Notes under the pieces: model-generated
Told to the model about the DNA's origin: nothing
Database searches by the model: none
What the model saw: only the letters and a program-made list of their open reading frames with translations
In this document: positions 9,357 through 18,619 of the stretch, in pieces
Layout: each line of letters opens with the position of its first letter
Position numbering within the stretch: position 1 is the first letter of the stretch
Translations under genes and position numbers: made by a program
Source of the DNA: Litoreibacter roseus
GTDB taxonomy: Bacteria > Pseudomonadota > Alphaproteobacteria > Rhodobacterales > Rhodobacteraceae
NCBI RefSeq assembly: GCF_009811795.1
Contig: NZ_BLJE01000001.1
Coordinates: 992,001 to 1,056,000 of the forward strand
Length of the DNA stretch: 64,000 bases
Reading direction: 5' to 3'

Positions 9357-10169
9357 TCAGACGACCACGGACACATGGGGGAGGCCGCATAACCGCTCCA
9401 GATCATCCAGATAAACATCGGACAAACGCGAGACGTGTTCCTGATACCAGCCGATCGGCTCCAGATCAGTCGCCTCAACATCAGCCGGCTTCCCCAGAAT
9501 AGGATGTGTGACGACGCTGACAGCGCTTCCTAACCGATTGATCAAAAAATTCGGACGCCGGGGTTCGAAGAACAGAGATTTGATCGCCCGGAGACGCCCA
9601 GCCACGATCTCACCTGGTACAATAACGAAGGCAGCACCAGGGCTGGCAAGGCTTAGCCCGGCCACAAGGTCGTACCAGCTGTGATGGCCGATCGGACTTT
9701 CCTGAATATATGCCAACTGTTCTGGATCAAAATACTGAACCATCCGCGGGATGAGCGTGGCGAAGTTTTCGGTTTCGATCACATATGTGATCGCGTGGTC
9801 CGCATAGAGCTCGGAAAAGCGGCTGATGCGTTTTTCGCTCCAATTCAGAAACTCACCATCGGCAAACAGATATTCTTTGGCCGCAAGTGCCTGGTCGTTC
9901 GACAGGACCATCACGTCATATACGCTGTCGCCCGAAATTGTCGCGCGTGTCTCGCGCTGCGCGTCCGGCGTGAAATGCTCGTCCCACACAAGATCGCGCA
10001 GCAGAGGTCGGTACACCCGCCTGCTTGGCGCATGAATTCCACGGCCTGCCAGAATTGAAAGATTGCGCGTGAACGCCGTGTTGAGCTTGTTTCCAAGGCG
10101 TCCTGCAACGCCGATGTGGTAGACAATGCGGGGCGCGGACCCACCGTCCGGATCGGGCAGGTTCGTCAT
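9357..10169 (-). CDS. Sulfotransferase-like protein with degenerate P-loop (uncharacterised)
   Basis: The ATG at 10169 overlaps the stop of the upstream sulfotransferase gene (ATGA), giving 270 residues and translational coupling. The N-terminus IVYHIGVAGRLGNKL sits where sulfotransferase-fold proteins have the PAPS 5'-phosphate loop, but the usual Lys-Thr/Ser signature is not evident. I see no signal peptide or membrane helix. The family is known to me only as uncharacterised proteins of marine Rhodobacterales. It may be an inactive partner or act on surface glycans with the neighbouring enzyme. Function is unproven. Confidence 0.6.
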   Translation of the reverse strand: MTNLPDPDGGSAPRIVYHIGVAGRLGNKLNTAFTRNLSILAGRGIHAPSRRVYRPLLRDLVWDEHFTPDAQRETRATISGDSVYDVMVLSNDQALAAKEYLFADGEFLNWSEKRISRFSELYADHAITYVIETENFATLIPRMVQYFDPEQLAYIQESPIGHHSWYDLVAGLSLASPGAAFVIVPGEIVAGRLRAIKSLFFEPRRPNFLINRLGSAVSVVTHPILGKPADVEATDLEPIGWYQEHVSRLSDVYLDDLERLCGLPHVSVVV

Positions 10170-10954
10170 AGAATGGTGCGAAACCGCGGAATGCGCGCAG
10201 GGTCCGGAGTGTCGCCCATAGCATCCCACGCATCGCGCGTTCGGTTGAAGATCCGCCTGTCCCGGGCGTAGACCACGTTGATCTTTTTACGCAGCGGTGC
10301 GTCCAGAACATCGCGTTTGCGCGCGTCACCCCCGGACTTGTTGCGCTCCAGCGCGCTGAGGCGTTCTGCGATATCGGGAAGAATATCTTGCAAAAGCACA
10401 GTCAGATGGCGGTTTAGATCGTTTAACAACAACAGCTTGAGGTTAAACGTCTTCATCAGATTCCCGCGATAATGTTGAGGGGTCCAATGTGCGTCATTCT
10501 CAAGCTTGCCGGGGACATTCAAGTTGTCCTCTAACCATTTGATAAGAATATGACAGTTCCGCCGGTGAGCATCAGGGCTGTCGGCAGTCAGATCCAGATC
10601 GTGATCGTCTGCCAAAACGCCGCGCAGGTTCACGAAATTCTGGTGTCCGGGTCCGATCACCTTGTCGAAATACAATGACAGAAAGCGGTCCACCGGATTG
10701 CGGATAACTGTGAAAGCGTGCGGGCGCATCTCGATCTGTGCAGGGGTTAGATCCAGTGCGCTTGCACGCAGAAACCCAGCGTCTTCGTCGTGAATTCGTT
10801 TCGGATCGGGGTAGGGCTTCTCATGTTCCAAGCTCCACAACAGATTTTTAACGAACGTACAGCCGCATTTCGGGATCACGAGGTAGTGGATGGGGTAGGC
10901 CCGGCTTGTGAACAGCCGCTGGGTCTTGGGCAACGCGGGTGTCGGCTTGTCCAT
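10166..10954 (-). CDS. Sulfotransferase family 2 protein
   Basis: The 262-residue protein contains VIPKCGCTFVKNLLW near its N-terminus, the 5'-phosphosulfate loop of PAPS-dependent sulfotransferases. About 65 residues later VIRNPVDRFLSLYFDKV provides the 3'-phosphate-binding Arg and Ser. This pattern is that of the sulfotransfer_2 group (carbohydrate and heparan 2-O type), which transfers sulfate from PAPS to sugar hydroxyls. The start at 10954 is chosen over several upstream ATGs because GGAAGGA lies about 10 nt before it; the frame is open upstream to 11137. The gene overlaps the next one and probably acts on extracellular polysaccharide. Acceptor unknown. Confidence 0.82.
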   Translation of the reverse strand: MDKPTPALPKTQRLFTSRAYPIHYLVIPKCGCTFVKNLLWSLEHEKPYPDPKRIHDEDAGFLRASALDLTPAQIEMRPHAFTVIRNPVDRFLSLYFDKVIGPGHQNFVNLRGVLADDHDLDLTADSPDAHRRNCHILIKWLEDNLNVPGKLENDAHWTPQHYRGNLMKTFNLKLLLLNDLNRHLTVLLQDILPDIAERLSALERNKSGGDARKRDVLDAPLRKKINVVYARDRRIFNRTRDAWDAMGDTPDPARIPRFRTIL

Positions 10955-11351
10955 CGCGGCGAATTCCTTCCGATGCGCAGACCATAAGGTGCAAACTTCA
11001 TCGCTGTGTTCAAGTCCACACTTGACCTGCGTGGACATGGTGCGGGCAGGCGGCATCGGTCTCTTTTCTGCCCGGAGTGTGAAAGCCCCGTTAATCGGAC
11101 GCGGATGCGCAGCGCGACGGATCTTTTGCTTACCCATATCCGGGTAGCCTCAAAGCGTTGATCCATCAGCGCTTTTTGGCGAGTCGGCGCTTTCCGGCGC
11201 CCGTAGTCCGACCAAATTTGCGTAACATTTTCAGCGATTTGCGATGAAGAACCACCGCTTGTGCACAATTGCGAACCACTCCGGCCCGGTGCGCATGGGA
11301 TCCCCGTTTGACAAAGACGCGGGCTGCCGCACCACGAAGGAGATGGGTTTA
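10955..11351. other. Divergent promoter region between the sulfotransferase and secreted glycosidase genes
   Basis: About 400 nt separate the two chosen starts. The leftward sulfotransferase frame stays open through part of it (to 11137) and the rightward glycosidase frame is open from 11244. The gap may therefore be shorter if upstream starts are used. I see no RNA gene, repeat or convincing palindrome. Confidence 0.5.
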
Positions 11352-13211
11352 ATGAGTGCAAGTGCGAACATTACACTGAGTGATTTCGCGACCGAGGGTG
11401 AGACAATCACGTCGGAGCATATGGGATCGAACTATGCGTTTCAGTGGGAACGTATCGGTGACAAACCTTGGGAGAAGTTTGATGAGGTCATGGAATCGAC
11501 CGGCGTTGAATATGTGCGCTATCCGGGCGGAACGGCGGCGGAGACATGGTTTGACATCAACAACCCCAATGCGGACTCCTACACGAAATCCAACGGCAGC
11601 ACGCAAGAGATCATGCCGCTTGACGGCTTTCTCGACTATATGGCCGAGACTGGCCTAAAGCCGATCATCATCATTCCGACCAACGTTATGCTGGGCGACA
11701 GCTATTCGGATGGTCACCGGACGGTCGATGAAAATTGGGAAGATGATCTGCGGACATTCATTCGCAACACGCTGGCCTACGCGGGCGAGAATGGGATCCA
11801 CGCCTTTGAACTCGGTAACGAATACGAAAGCTATATGACGTCGCGGGAATACGGGCGCGTCGCAAGCTGGATGGCAGAGATCGTCCAACAGGAACTCGAC
11901 GCCTACATGGACAGGGAAGAGCCTGGACCAAGCTGGGAAGAACCGCAGATTACCGTTCAGGCATGGGGCCTGAGCGTCGGGGGCGGGACGTCCATCGATG
12001 AGTTGGTGTTCCGCAATGAAGTTGTCATGTCAGAGTTCAACGAGACAGAAGCGGCTGCGGTCGATGCAATCACGAGCCATTTCTATTATCTGGAAGGGCG
12101 CCATGAAGGGAAGTTAAACGAACAGAACTTCGAAAACATCGAAAATGCAACGGCTTACACGACGGATTTGATGCAGGCGTGGGTTGACGCAGGCTACACG
12201 GATATCGAGTTCGTGATGTCGGAATGGAATGTTCTCCATTCCTCGACAACAGATACCGGATTGACCCAGATCCCCGTCCTGCTTGAGATGTTTACGAGTT
12301 TCATAAGCCAAGGCGTAGATCAGATGCAGTTCTGGTCGTCACAGTATCACGGCACCAGTCTCGCGCTCTCGAACGGACAATTGATGTCGGCGGGCGTACT
12401 CTTCGAGATAATGACCGGAGAACTGATTGGTTCGCGCGTTCTTGATCTCGACTATGCGTCCTCAACCGCGGCACTTCACGGGTTTCAGGTCGATACGGGT
12501 TTCAAGCTCTTTCTGTCGTCCATGACTGACGAAGAACAGGACATCACGCTCGATCTTGGCAATGACTTTGGCCTTTTCACGGTGACTGGCGTTCTTCAGA
12601 TCGGCGTCGACGAGAGCACCGCTGACGGATCCTTCAAAGGGCAGACCAATATCCCCGCCTACATGGAACCGGACGCTGCGATCGAGACCACCGAGATAGA
12701 TCCGGAGACTACGTCGCTGGGGGACAGCAGCTTCACATTTGAATTCGGTGCGCACGAGGTCGTCGTTGTTGATCTTGAGCTGCGCGACGATGCGTTCGGG
12801 TTCGGCTTTGGGTTCGGTGGGATTGGATACAACAAGATCGACACTGAGGACGGCTCCGGCGCCATGGTTGGAACGGAGGGGCGCGATAATTTCATCTTTG
12901 GTGAGGAAGACAGCGAAACAACCGTCATTAACTATGACGGCGCCCAGGACACGATTGATTTGACCGACCTGCTTGCTCAATCAGCGGCGAGCACGATCAA
13001 AATCAACGGGACCGAATATAGCCACACTGGCAGCGCACAAGCTGTTGCGTACCAATCCCTGAGCATCGTCGTCGAGCAAGTGGACGGTGGCACGCGGATC
13101 ACTGCGACCGGCGAACACATCGATACCGGCGAGGCGTTTGAAGGCACCGTCGCTGTCTTGGAAGATGTGGATGCAAGCTCCTTAAACGTCAGCAATTTTG
13201 AGTTTGGCTGA
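11352..13211 (+). CDS. Secreted clan GH-A-like glycoside hydrolase with RTX-like C-terminus
   Basis: The start at 11352 has AAGGAG 9 nt upstream and gives 619 residues without a Sec signal. The N-terminal two thirds look like a TIM-barrel retaining glycosidase: FELGNEYESY places an acid/base Glu at about 157 after Asn, and FVMSEWNVLH places a nucleophile Glu at about 291. A beta-rich domain follows. From about residue 505 comes a Gly/Asp-rich segment (GTEGRDNFIFGEED) with the IDL-type tail of type I secretion substrates. I infer ABC-type export and attack on an extracellular polysaccharide. The GH family is uncertain, and no type I secretion genes are in the window. Confidence 0.72.
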   Translation: MSASANITLSDFATEGETITSEHMGSNYAFQWERIGDKPWEKFDEVMESTGVEYVRYPGGTAAETWFDINNPNADSYTKSNGSTQEIMPLDGFLDYMAETGLKPIIIIPTNVMLGDSYSDGHRTVDENWEDDLRTFIRNTLAYAGENGIHAFELGNEYESYMTSREYGRVASWMAEIVQQELDAYMDREEPGPSWEEPQITVQAWGLSVGGGTSIDELVFRNEVVMSEFNETEAAAVDAITSHFYYLEGRHEGKLNEQNFENIENATAYTTDLMQAWVDAGYTDIEFVMSEWNVLHSSTTDTGLTQIPVLLEMFTSFISQGVDQMQFWSSQYHGTSLALSNGQLMSAGVLFEIMTGELIGSRVLDLDYASSTAALHGFQVDTGFKLFLSSMTDEEQDITLDLGNDFGLFTVTGVLQIGVDESTADGSFKGQTNIPAYMEPDAAIETTEIDPETTSLGDSSFTFEFGAHEVVVVDLELRDDAFGFGFGFGGIGYNKIDTEDGSGAMVGTEGRDNFIFGEEDSETTVINYDGAQDTIDLTDLLAQSAASTIKINGTEYSHTGSAQAVAYQSLSIVVEQVDGGTRITATGEHIDTGEAFEGTVAVLEDVDASSLNVSNFEFG

Positions 13212-13236
13212 CGTCTGAGACAACCGGGTCGGAACC

Positions 13237-13259
13237 AACGCCGCCTTACTGCGTTTTTT
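13237..13259 (+). terminator. Possible weak terminator after the glycosidase gene
   Basis: AACGC and GCGTT form a 5-bp stem with a 9-nt loop, and the right arm runs into a stretch of six T. It lies 25 nt after the stop. The stem is short, so strength is doubtful. Confidence 0.35.
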
Positions 13260-13308
13260 GACGTATGCATGACTCTATGTCGAATGACACAGGTCAGAAA
13301 AGGGGACG

Positions 13309-14196
13309 ATGATGACGAAATCCGCAGCGCAGATCGAGCAAGACGACCGTGAGGAGATGGAAGAGGCAGAGCAGGAAGAAGCTGAACGTCAAAGCGTCAA
13401 GAATGCCGCCTCCCTTACGCCAAAGCTGATTTATCAAGTCATCGCCAAGGACGGTGAAGAAGAACTGGCCCGCCCCACCCGCTCGCTGATCTGGTCGGGT
13501 ATCGCCGCAGGCATAATGATCAGTTTCTCCGTCTTGGGGGAGGCCATTTTTCGCACCTACCTACCCGACGCCCCGTCCAGCTTTCTCATCGAAAACATGG
13601 GCTACTCGCTTGGCTTCCTGTTGGTGATCATCGGGCGGATGCAGCTTTTCACGGAAAATACCATCACCACTGTCCTGCCCTTGATGGCGAAGCCAACGCT
13701 GGACATGCTGGGCTGCGTCGCGCGCCTTTGGGGCATCGTCTTGGCGGCCAACGTGGTCGGGGCCTTCGCTGTAGCTGCTCTCTATGCATTTACGCCCGCA
13801 ATACCGGCCAACCTTTTGCCAGCGATCACAGAGCTTTCCGTACATGCGACCTCGTTTCCGCCGGTTGAAGCGTTTTTCCGGGCGGTGCCGGCCGGCATTC
13901 TGGTCGCGGCAATCGTCTGGATGCTGCCGCAGGCGGAAGAAGCATCCTTCTTCGTCATCTTCTTTTTCACGTGGCTTATCGCAGCGGGCGATTTCACCCA
14001 TATCGTGGCCGGCTCCGTCGAAATGGCGTTCCTAATGCTACAAGGCGACCTAGGACTTTCCAAAGCTGTGTTCGGGTTCTTCATCCCGGTCTTTCTTGGC
14101 AACGTCGTTGGCGGTACAGTGATCTTTGCACTGATGGCGTGGGGGCAGGTTCGTGATGAAATGCAGTTGGAGGAGCGACGCAGCAGGTTCAGATGA
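13309..14196 (+). CDS. Formate/nitrite transporter (FNT) family channel
   Basis: The 295-residue protein starts with a highly charged cytoplasmic segment of about 55 residues, rich in Glu and Asp. Six hydrophobic helices follow, matching the FNT pentameric channel fold (FocA, NirC, YfdC). The segment LGFLLVIIGRMQLFTENT and the later DFTHIVAGSVEMAF are the two FNT signature regions, the second carrying the pore His. The acidic N-terminus is closest to the YfdC-type subgroup, whose substrate is not established. The next gene overlaps its last 4 nt. Confidence 0.88.
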   Translation: MMTKSAAQIEQDDREEMEEAEQEEAERQSVKNAASLTPKLIYQVIAKDGEEELARPTRSLIWSGIAAGIMISFSVLGEAIFRTYLPDAPSSFLIENMGYSLGFLLVIIGRMQLFTENTITTVLPLMAKPTLDMLGCVARLWGIVLAANVVGAFAVAALYAFTPAIPANLLPAITELSVHATSFPPVEAFFRAVPAGILVAAIVWMLPQAEEASFFVIFFFTWLIAAGDFTHIVAGSVEMAFLMLQGDLGLSKAVFGFFIPVFLGNVVGGTVIFALMAWGQVRDEMQLEERRSRFR

Positions 14197-15092
14197 TGGC
14201 TGACTGGCGCAGGGTCTGGAAAGTTGCTGTCGCCGTCGGAGATACGATCAACGAAAAGAACCTGAGCCTCATTGCATCAGGCATCGCGTTTTTCGGTCTC
14301 CTGTCTGTTTTCCCGGCCATTGCCGCAATGGTGTCCCTGTGGGGGCTGGTGTCCGATCCGTCCGAACTTCAGGCCCAGTTGGTCGAGATAAGAAGCCTTG
14401 TGCCCGAGCAAGCTTTTGAGCTGATCGACGGGCAAATCTCCGCCCTGATCTTGGCGCGGGACGAAACTCTCGGATGGACGAGCGCCGTCTCGTTGCTCTT
14501 TGCCCTGTGGTCGGCGCGCGCCGGGGTCAGTGCATTGATGCGGGCCATGAATGCGATCTATCAAGTTCCAGCCCGCGGAAACATGCGCCACTATGCCGAT
14601 GCACTTCTATTGACCGTGCTGTTGATCGCCGTGGCGTTCGTCGCGTTGGCAAGTGTGGTGATTATGCCGGTCATCCTCGCAATTTTCCCAATCGGAACGT
14701 GGACCGAGCTGGCCATCGACGGCGTACGTTGGGCAGCCGCGATCTTTGTGATCATGGCGGCCTTGGGTGTGCTCTACCGGTATGGGCCGAACCGGCAAGG
14801 TGTGCGGACAAACTGGCTGACACCGGGCGCGGTGCTGACCCTCTTCCTATGGGTGCTATCGTCCGCTGCGTTTTCCATCTATTTGTCCCGCTTCGGCAAT
14901 TATAACGAGGTTTATGGCTCTATAGGTGCGGTCATCGCGCTTTTGATGTGGTTCTACATCAGCGCGTTTTTGGTGCTGGTTGGCGCTGCCACTAACGCCT
15001 ATCTCGAAGGGCAATACGATCCTGAAAAGCCTGAGCCTGCACCTGGACAACCGCCACAACAATCCTCCGACACAGTGTTCGAACAGCTCTGA
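14193..15092 (+). CDS. YihY/BrkB-family inner-membrane protein
   Basis: This 299-residue protein has six predicted membrane helices. The conserved N-terminal segment of the YihY/virulence factor BrkB family is present (LSLIASGIAFFGLLSVFPAIAA), and so is the central SARAGVSALMRAMNAIYQV motif. Once called RNase BN by mistake, the family has no proven biochemical activity. It overlaps the FNT gene by 4 nt, so the two are coupled. The C-terminus is Pro/Gln-rich and cytoplasmic. Confidence 0.88.
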   Translation: MMADWRRVWKVAVAVGDTINEKNLSLIASGIAFFGLLSVFPAIAAMVSLWGLVSDPSELQAQLVEIRSLVPEQAFELIDGQISALILARDETLGWTSAVSLLFALWSARAGVSALMRAMNAIYQVPARGNMRHYADALLLTVLLIAVAFVALASVVIMPVILAIFPIGTWTELAIDGVRWAAAIFVIMAALGVLYRYGPNRQGVRTNWLTPGAVLTLFLWVLSSAAFSIYLSRFGNYNEVYGSIGAVIALLMWFYISAFLVLVGAATNAYLEGQYDPEKPEPAPGQPPQQSSDTVFEQL

Positions 15093-15164
15093 CCGCACTT
15101 GCATTCAAGGAAGCGCTGACGCAGCAAAGGAACATCCGGCGACAACGCAAGAACGGACGGTCCC

Positions 15165-15845
15165 ATGAAACGATCCCATATCAATGAAATCCTGAAAGAG
15201 AGCGATGCGTTCATCCGCTCGTTTGGCTACATCCTGCCCCCATTTGCCTACTGGTCGCCAACTGAGATGCAGGCGGCGGACCATGGAAGCATCAAGGCGC
15301 GCGGCATGGGGTGGGACATCACCGATTATGGGCGCGAGACGTTCGACGAGATGGGTCTTTTTCTGTTCACCGTTCGCAATGGGGATGCGGCCGACCTCTT
15401 GCGCGGCACCGGGATGCTTTATGCGGAAAAGATCATGATCTCCCGCAAGGATCAGCTAAGCCCGATGCACCGGCATGTTATCAAGGCGGAAGACATCATC
15501 AACCGGGGCGGCGGAACGCTGGTGATCGAGTTGTTTGCCCCCGATGCCGACGGGGGCATTGACCGCCAGGCGGATGTGACCGTGCCTGTGGACGGCGTGC
15601 TGCGCACATTGCCCGCGGGGGGGCATTTAAAGCTCGCGCCGGGAGAAAGCGTCACGTTGCTACCAGGCGTTTGGCATGCGTTCTGGGGCGAAGGGGGGGA
15701 CGTGCTGATCGGTGAGGTGTCCACCGTAAACGACGATAAAACGGACAATATCTTTGAAGCCCCAATTGGTCGCTTTGCGACGGTCGAAGAGGACGCAGCC
15801 CCGCGTCATCTGCTGGTTTCGGACTACGACACCTATCTCGATTGA
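15165..15845 (+). CDS. D-lyxose ketol-isomerase (also D-mannose isomerase), cupin fold
   Basis: The 226-residue protein matches the E. coli YdaE/EcSI D-lyxose isomerase family along its length: an N-terminal KRSHINEILKESDAF, then PPFAYWSP, then the metal-binding core SPMHRHVIKAEDIINRGGG and later LLPGVWHAFWGEGGD. These enzymes are Mn-dependent cupins that interconvert D-lyxose and D-xylulose, and D-mannose and D-fructose. The gene precedes a sugar ABC importer and a GH63-type glycosidase. Feeding released mannose into central metabolism is therefore a sensible role. Confidence 0.88.
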   Translation: MKRSHINEILKESDAFIRSFGYILPPFAYWSPTEMQAADHGSIKARGMGWDITDYGRETFDEMGLFLFTVRNGDAADLLRGTGMLYAEKIMISRKDQLSPMHRHVIKAEDIINRGGGTLVIELFAPDADGGIDRQADVTVPVDGVLRTLPAGGHLKLAPGESVTLLPGVWHAFWGEGGDVLIGEVSTVNDDKTDNIFEAPIGRFATVEEDAAPRHLLVSDYDTYLD

Positions 15846-15975
15846 GGGCCCTTGCCGAGAAAACTCTTGCGTGGCTGGGGGTGTCTGATTGATCCTGACC
15901 GCCTGTAGGGGCGTCGGTGGGCTGTCTTGCCCGGCCAGATACGTCCGTGGATGTCTATTCTGGGAGGAGCAATCT

Positions 15976-17328
15976 ATGAAATATCACTTCAAGTCGGTTC
16001 TTTTAGCTGGATCTGCGTTGGCGTTGAGCCTGACCAGTGGTCTTGCAGCAGCAGATACGCTGCGGTTCTGGACCACCGAAGAACAGCCCGAGCGTCTGGC
16101 CAAGCAACAAGAGATGGCCGCACAGTTCACGTCAGAGACAGGAACCGAGGTTGAGGTGATCCCAGTGACCGAAAGCGATCTGGGCACGCGCGCCACCGCG
16201 GCGTTTGCGGCAGGGGATTTGCCAGATGTGATTTATCACACCCTTCAGTACGCGCTGCCATGGGTCGAGGCGGGCATTCTTGATGCGGAAGCCGCCACTG
16301 AGGTGGTCAATGATCTGGGGGACAACACTTTCGCGCCGGGTGCGCTGGCGATGGCCACAACGGATGACGGATACGCGGCCGTTCCCGTGGATGGATGGAC
16401 GCAGATGATTGTCTATCGCAAGGACAAGTTTGAGGAAGCCGGACTGGCCGCGCCGACCTCTTTTGATACGGTGCGTGCTGCAATTGACGCTTTGCACAAC
16501 CCGCCCGAGATGTACGGGTTTGTGGCCGCCACGAAAGTCGATGAAAACTTTATGAGCCAAGTTCTGGAACATGTGTTCCTGGCAAATGGCGTGTCGCCGG
16601 TGGGCGCTGATGGCTTTGCGCCATTGGACGAAGCGAAGACGACCGAGGTGCTTGAGTTCTACAAAGCGATAGCAGAGGCGTCTCCTCCGGGTGAGTTGTA
16701 CTGGAAGCAGTCGCGGGAACTTTATTTCGACGGCAAGGCCGCGATGATCATCTGGTCGCCATTCATTCTGGACGAGCTGGCCGGATTGCGCGACAGCGCC
16801 CCACCCACAATCAATGATGACCCGACAACCCGCGATCTTGCCGCCGCGACCGGCATTGTGACGACTTTCGCCGGGCCGTCCAATCCCGAGGGTGCGGCAT
16901 GGGGGGACGTCCGCTATTTCGGGATAACCATGGATGCGGACACCGACGTCGCGATGGATTTCGTGAAGTTCTCTATGGATGAGGGCTACACGCAGACCTT
17001 GTCGATTGCACCTGAAGGCAAGTTTCCAGTGCGCCGTGGTACGGCGGACGACGCCACCAAGTTTTCGGTCGCATGGTCGGAACTGCCCGTTGGTGTTGAC
17101 CGCAAGGCACCGCTCAGTGAGCTGTATGCTCAGGACATGATTGATGAAATCGTCGGTGGACTGGACGTCGCCAAGCGGTGGGGCGTCGATGACGGTCAAT
17201 TGAGCCTCGCCTCGAAGATCGTCAACAGCCAGGTTATCAACCGCGTCGTCCGGCAGTTCGTCGATGGTGAGATTGATGCGGCGGGCGCCGTTGCCGAGAT
17301 GAACGAAGAACTGGCGAAGGTACAGTGA
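15976..17328 (+). CDS. Sugar ABC transporter substrate-binding protein (MalE-type)
   Basis: The start at 15976 has GGGAGGA 7 nt upstream and gives a 450-residue protein with a clear Sec signal (SVLLAGSALALSLTSGLAAA). The mature part begins DTLRFWTTEEQPERL and follows the family-1 solute-binding fold used for oligosaccharides and glycosides. Two permease genes follow directly. Together with the glycosidase and MalK-like ATPase this makes a complete importer. The bound sugar cannot be read from the sequence. Confidence 0.88.
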   Translation: MKYHFKSVLLAGSALALSLTSGLAAADTLRFWTTEEQPERLAKQQEMAAQFTSETGTEVEVIPVTESDLGTRATAAFAAGDLPDVIYHTLQYALPWVEAGILDAEAATEVVNDLGDNTFAPGALAMATTDDGYAAVPVDGWTQMIVYRKDKFEEAGLAAPTSFDTVRAAIDALHNPPEMYGFVAATKVDENFMSQVLEHVFLANGVSPVGADGFAPLDEAKTTEVLEFYKAIAEASPPGELYWKQSRELYFDGKAAMIIWSPFILDELAGLRDSAPPTINDDPTTRDLAAATGIVTTFAGPSNPEGAAWGDVRYFGITMDADTDVAMDFVKFSMDEGYTQTLSIAPEGKFPVRRGTADDATKFSVAWSELPVGVDRKAPLSELYAQDMIDEIVGGLDVAKRWGVDDGQLSLASKIVNSQVINRVVRQFVDGEIDAAGAVAEMNEELAKVQ

Positions 17329-17386
17329 TCCAAATGTGGCGTCAGGCCGTTGGCCTGTCGCCGCGTCTTTTGATCATTGGCACATC

Positions 17387-18619
17387 ATGACACCCGCTGA
17401 TCCGCCAAAACACACAGGCGCGCTGGCCCGGCGCGAGTCCCGGCTGGCGTGGGGGCTGTTGCTGCCCACACTTTTGATCGTCACGCTGGTCGTGGCGCTT
17501 CCTTTGCTCGCAATCTTCTGGATCAGCTTCAAACCCGTGGGGCTGGCCGATCTGCGGCCGACCGCCCCTGTGATCAGTGAGCGGTTTCGGATGCGGGATG
17601 GGGACGCACAGGTTGAATACCGGGTGCGCAACTCCTCTCAGGACAAGCCGATCAACGGATTGAGCTTTTCCGACACATTGCCCGAAGGCGCACGCATCGT
17701 CGACCTGCCAGCGCCATGCAGCGTTGATGGGCAGCGACTGACGTGTGTCTTTGGCGATGTAGAGGGTGGGTTCCGGGACCGCGTGCGCATTCCTGTTGTC
17801 ATCGATCTGCCGGAAAACGCGGCAGAAGCGTTGTTTGAAGGGTCTGAGCCGGTCGGCGAAGGACGCGCGGACAACATCCTGACCAACTCAGAGTTCACGC
17901 TCGACAACTTCCGTCGTGTCTTTGATGGCGACGAGTTCGTGCAGGTCCTTTGGGTTACGATGTTTTACACCGTATTCGGCACGATCGGGGCACTGCTGGT
18001 GGGTCTCTTCGCGGCGTTGCTTCTGAACAAAAGCTTTCGGGGGCAGGGAATATTGCGCGGATTGTATCTCTTTCCCTATGTCGCGCCGGTTATTGCGGTG
18101 GCGTTCAGTTGGGTGACGCTTTTTGATCCGTTTTCGGGCTCTGCCAATGCGCTTCTGATCCAGATGGGAGTTACAGAGAGCGCGATCAATTTCTTCGGCC
18201 AACGCCCACTGGCCCTTATTATGGTCACTGTCTTCGAGATCTGGCGATATTTTCCGCTCTCTTTTCTGTTCATCCTTGCCCGGATGCAATCCATCGACAG
18301 CGACATGTACGAGGCCGCAGACATGGATGGCGCGTCGCCGTTTCAGAAATTCTGGTATTTGAGCCTACCGCAATTGCTGGGTATCCTGTCTGTCTTGTTC
18401 CTGCTGCGCTTCATTTGGACCTTCAATAAATTCGACGACATCTTCCTTCTGACGGGGGGCAACGCCGGCACACGCACATTGACCGTGAATGTCTATGAGC
18501 AGGCCTTTGCAATCTCCAACATCGGGGCGGGGGCGGCCGTCGCCGTGGTGATCTTCGCCTGTCTCATCTGTTTTGCCATCTTCTTTTTTCGCTTCATCAG
18601 TCGGGAGGAGGGGCTTTGA
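17387..18619 (+). CDS. Sugar ABC transporter permease (MalF-type) with inserted DUF11-like domain
   Basis: This 410-residue permease has TM1 near residues 25-48 and then a periplasmic insert of about 85 residues (60-145). The C-terminal permease core ends with the EAA loop (MYEAADMDGASPFQKFWYL). The insert reads as a beta-sandwich of DUF11 type: VEYRVRNSS, FSDTLPEGARIV, a Cys pair (CSVDGQRLTC) and RVRIPVVIDLP. It occupies the place of the P2 loop in E. coli MalF, which contacts the binding protein. The start after the binding-protein gene is the ATG at 17387; an earlier in-frame GTG at 17336 is less likely. Confidence 0.88.
   Translation: MTPADPPKHTGALARRESRLAWGLLLPTLLIVTLVVALPLLAIFWISFKPVGLADLRPTAPVISERFRMRDGDAQVEYRVRNSSQDKPINGLSFSDTLPEGARIVDLPAPCSVDGQRLTCVFGDVEGGFRDRVRIPVVIDLPENAAEALFEGSEPVGEGRADNILTNSEFTLDNFRRVFDGDEFVQVLWVTMFYTVFGTIGALLVGLFAALLLNKSFRGQGILRGLYLFPYVAPVIAVAFSWVTLFDPFSGSANALLIQMGVTESAINFFGQRPLALIMVTVFEIWRYFPLSFLFILARMQSIDSDMYEAADMDGASPFQKFWYLSLPQLLGILSVLFLLRFIWTFNKFDDIFLLTGGNAGTRTLTVNVYEQAFAISNIGAGAAVAVVIFACLICFAIFFFRFISREEGL

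Noticed and set aside
16132-17199. 355-codon minus-strand open frame
   Set aside because: Antisense to the sugar-binding protein gene, with low-complexity basic composition and no ribosome site.
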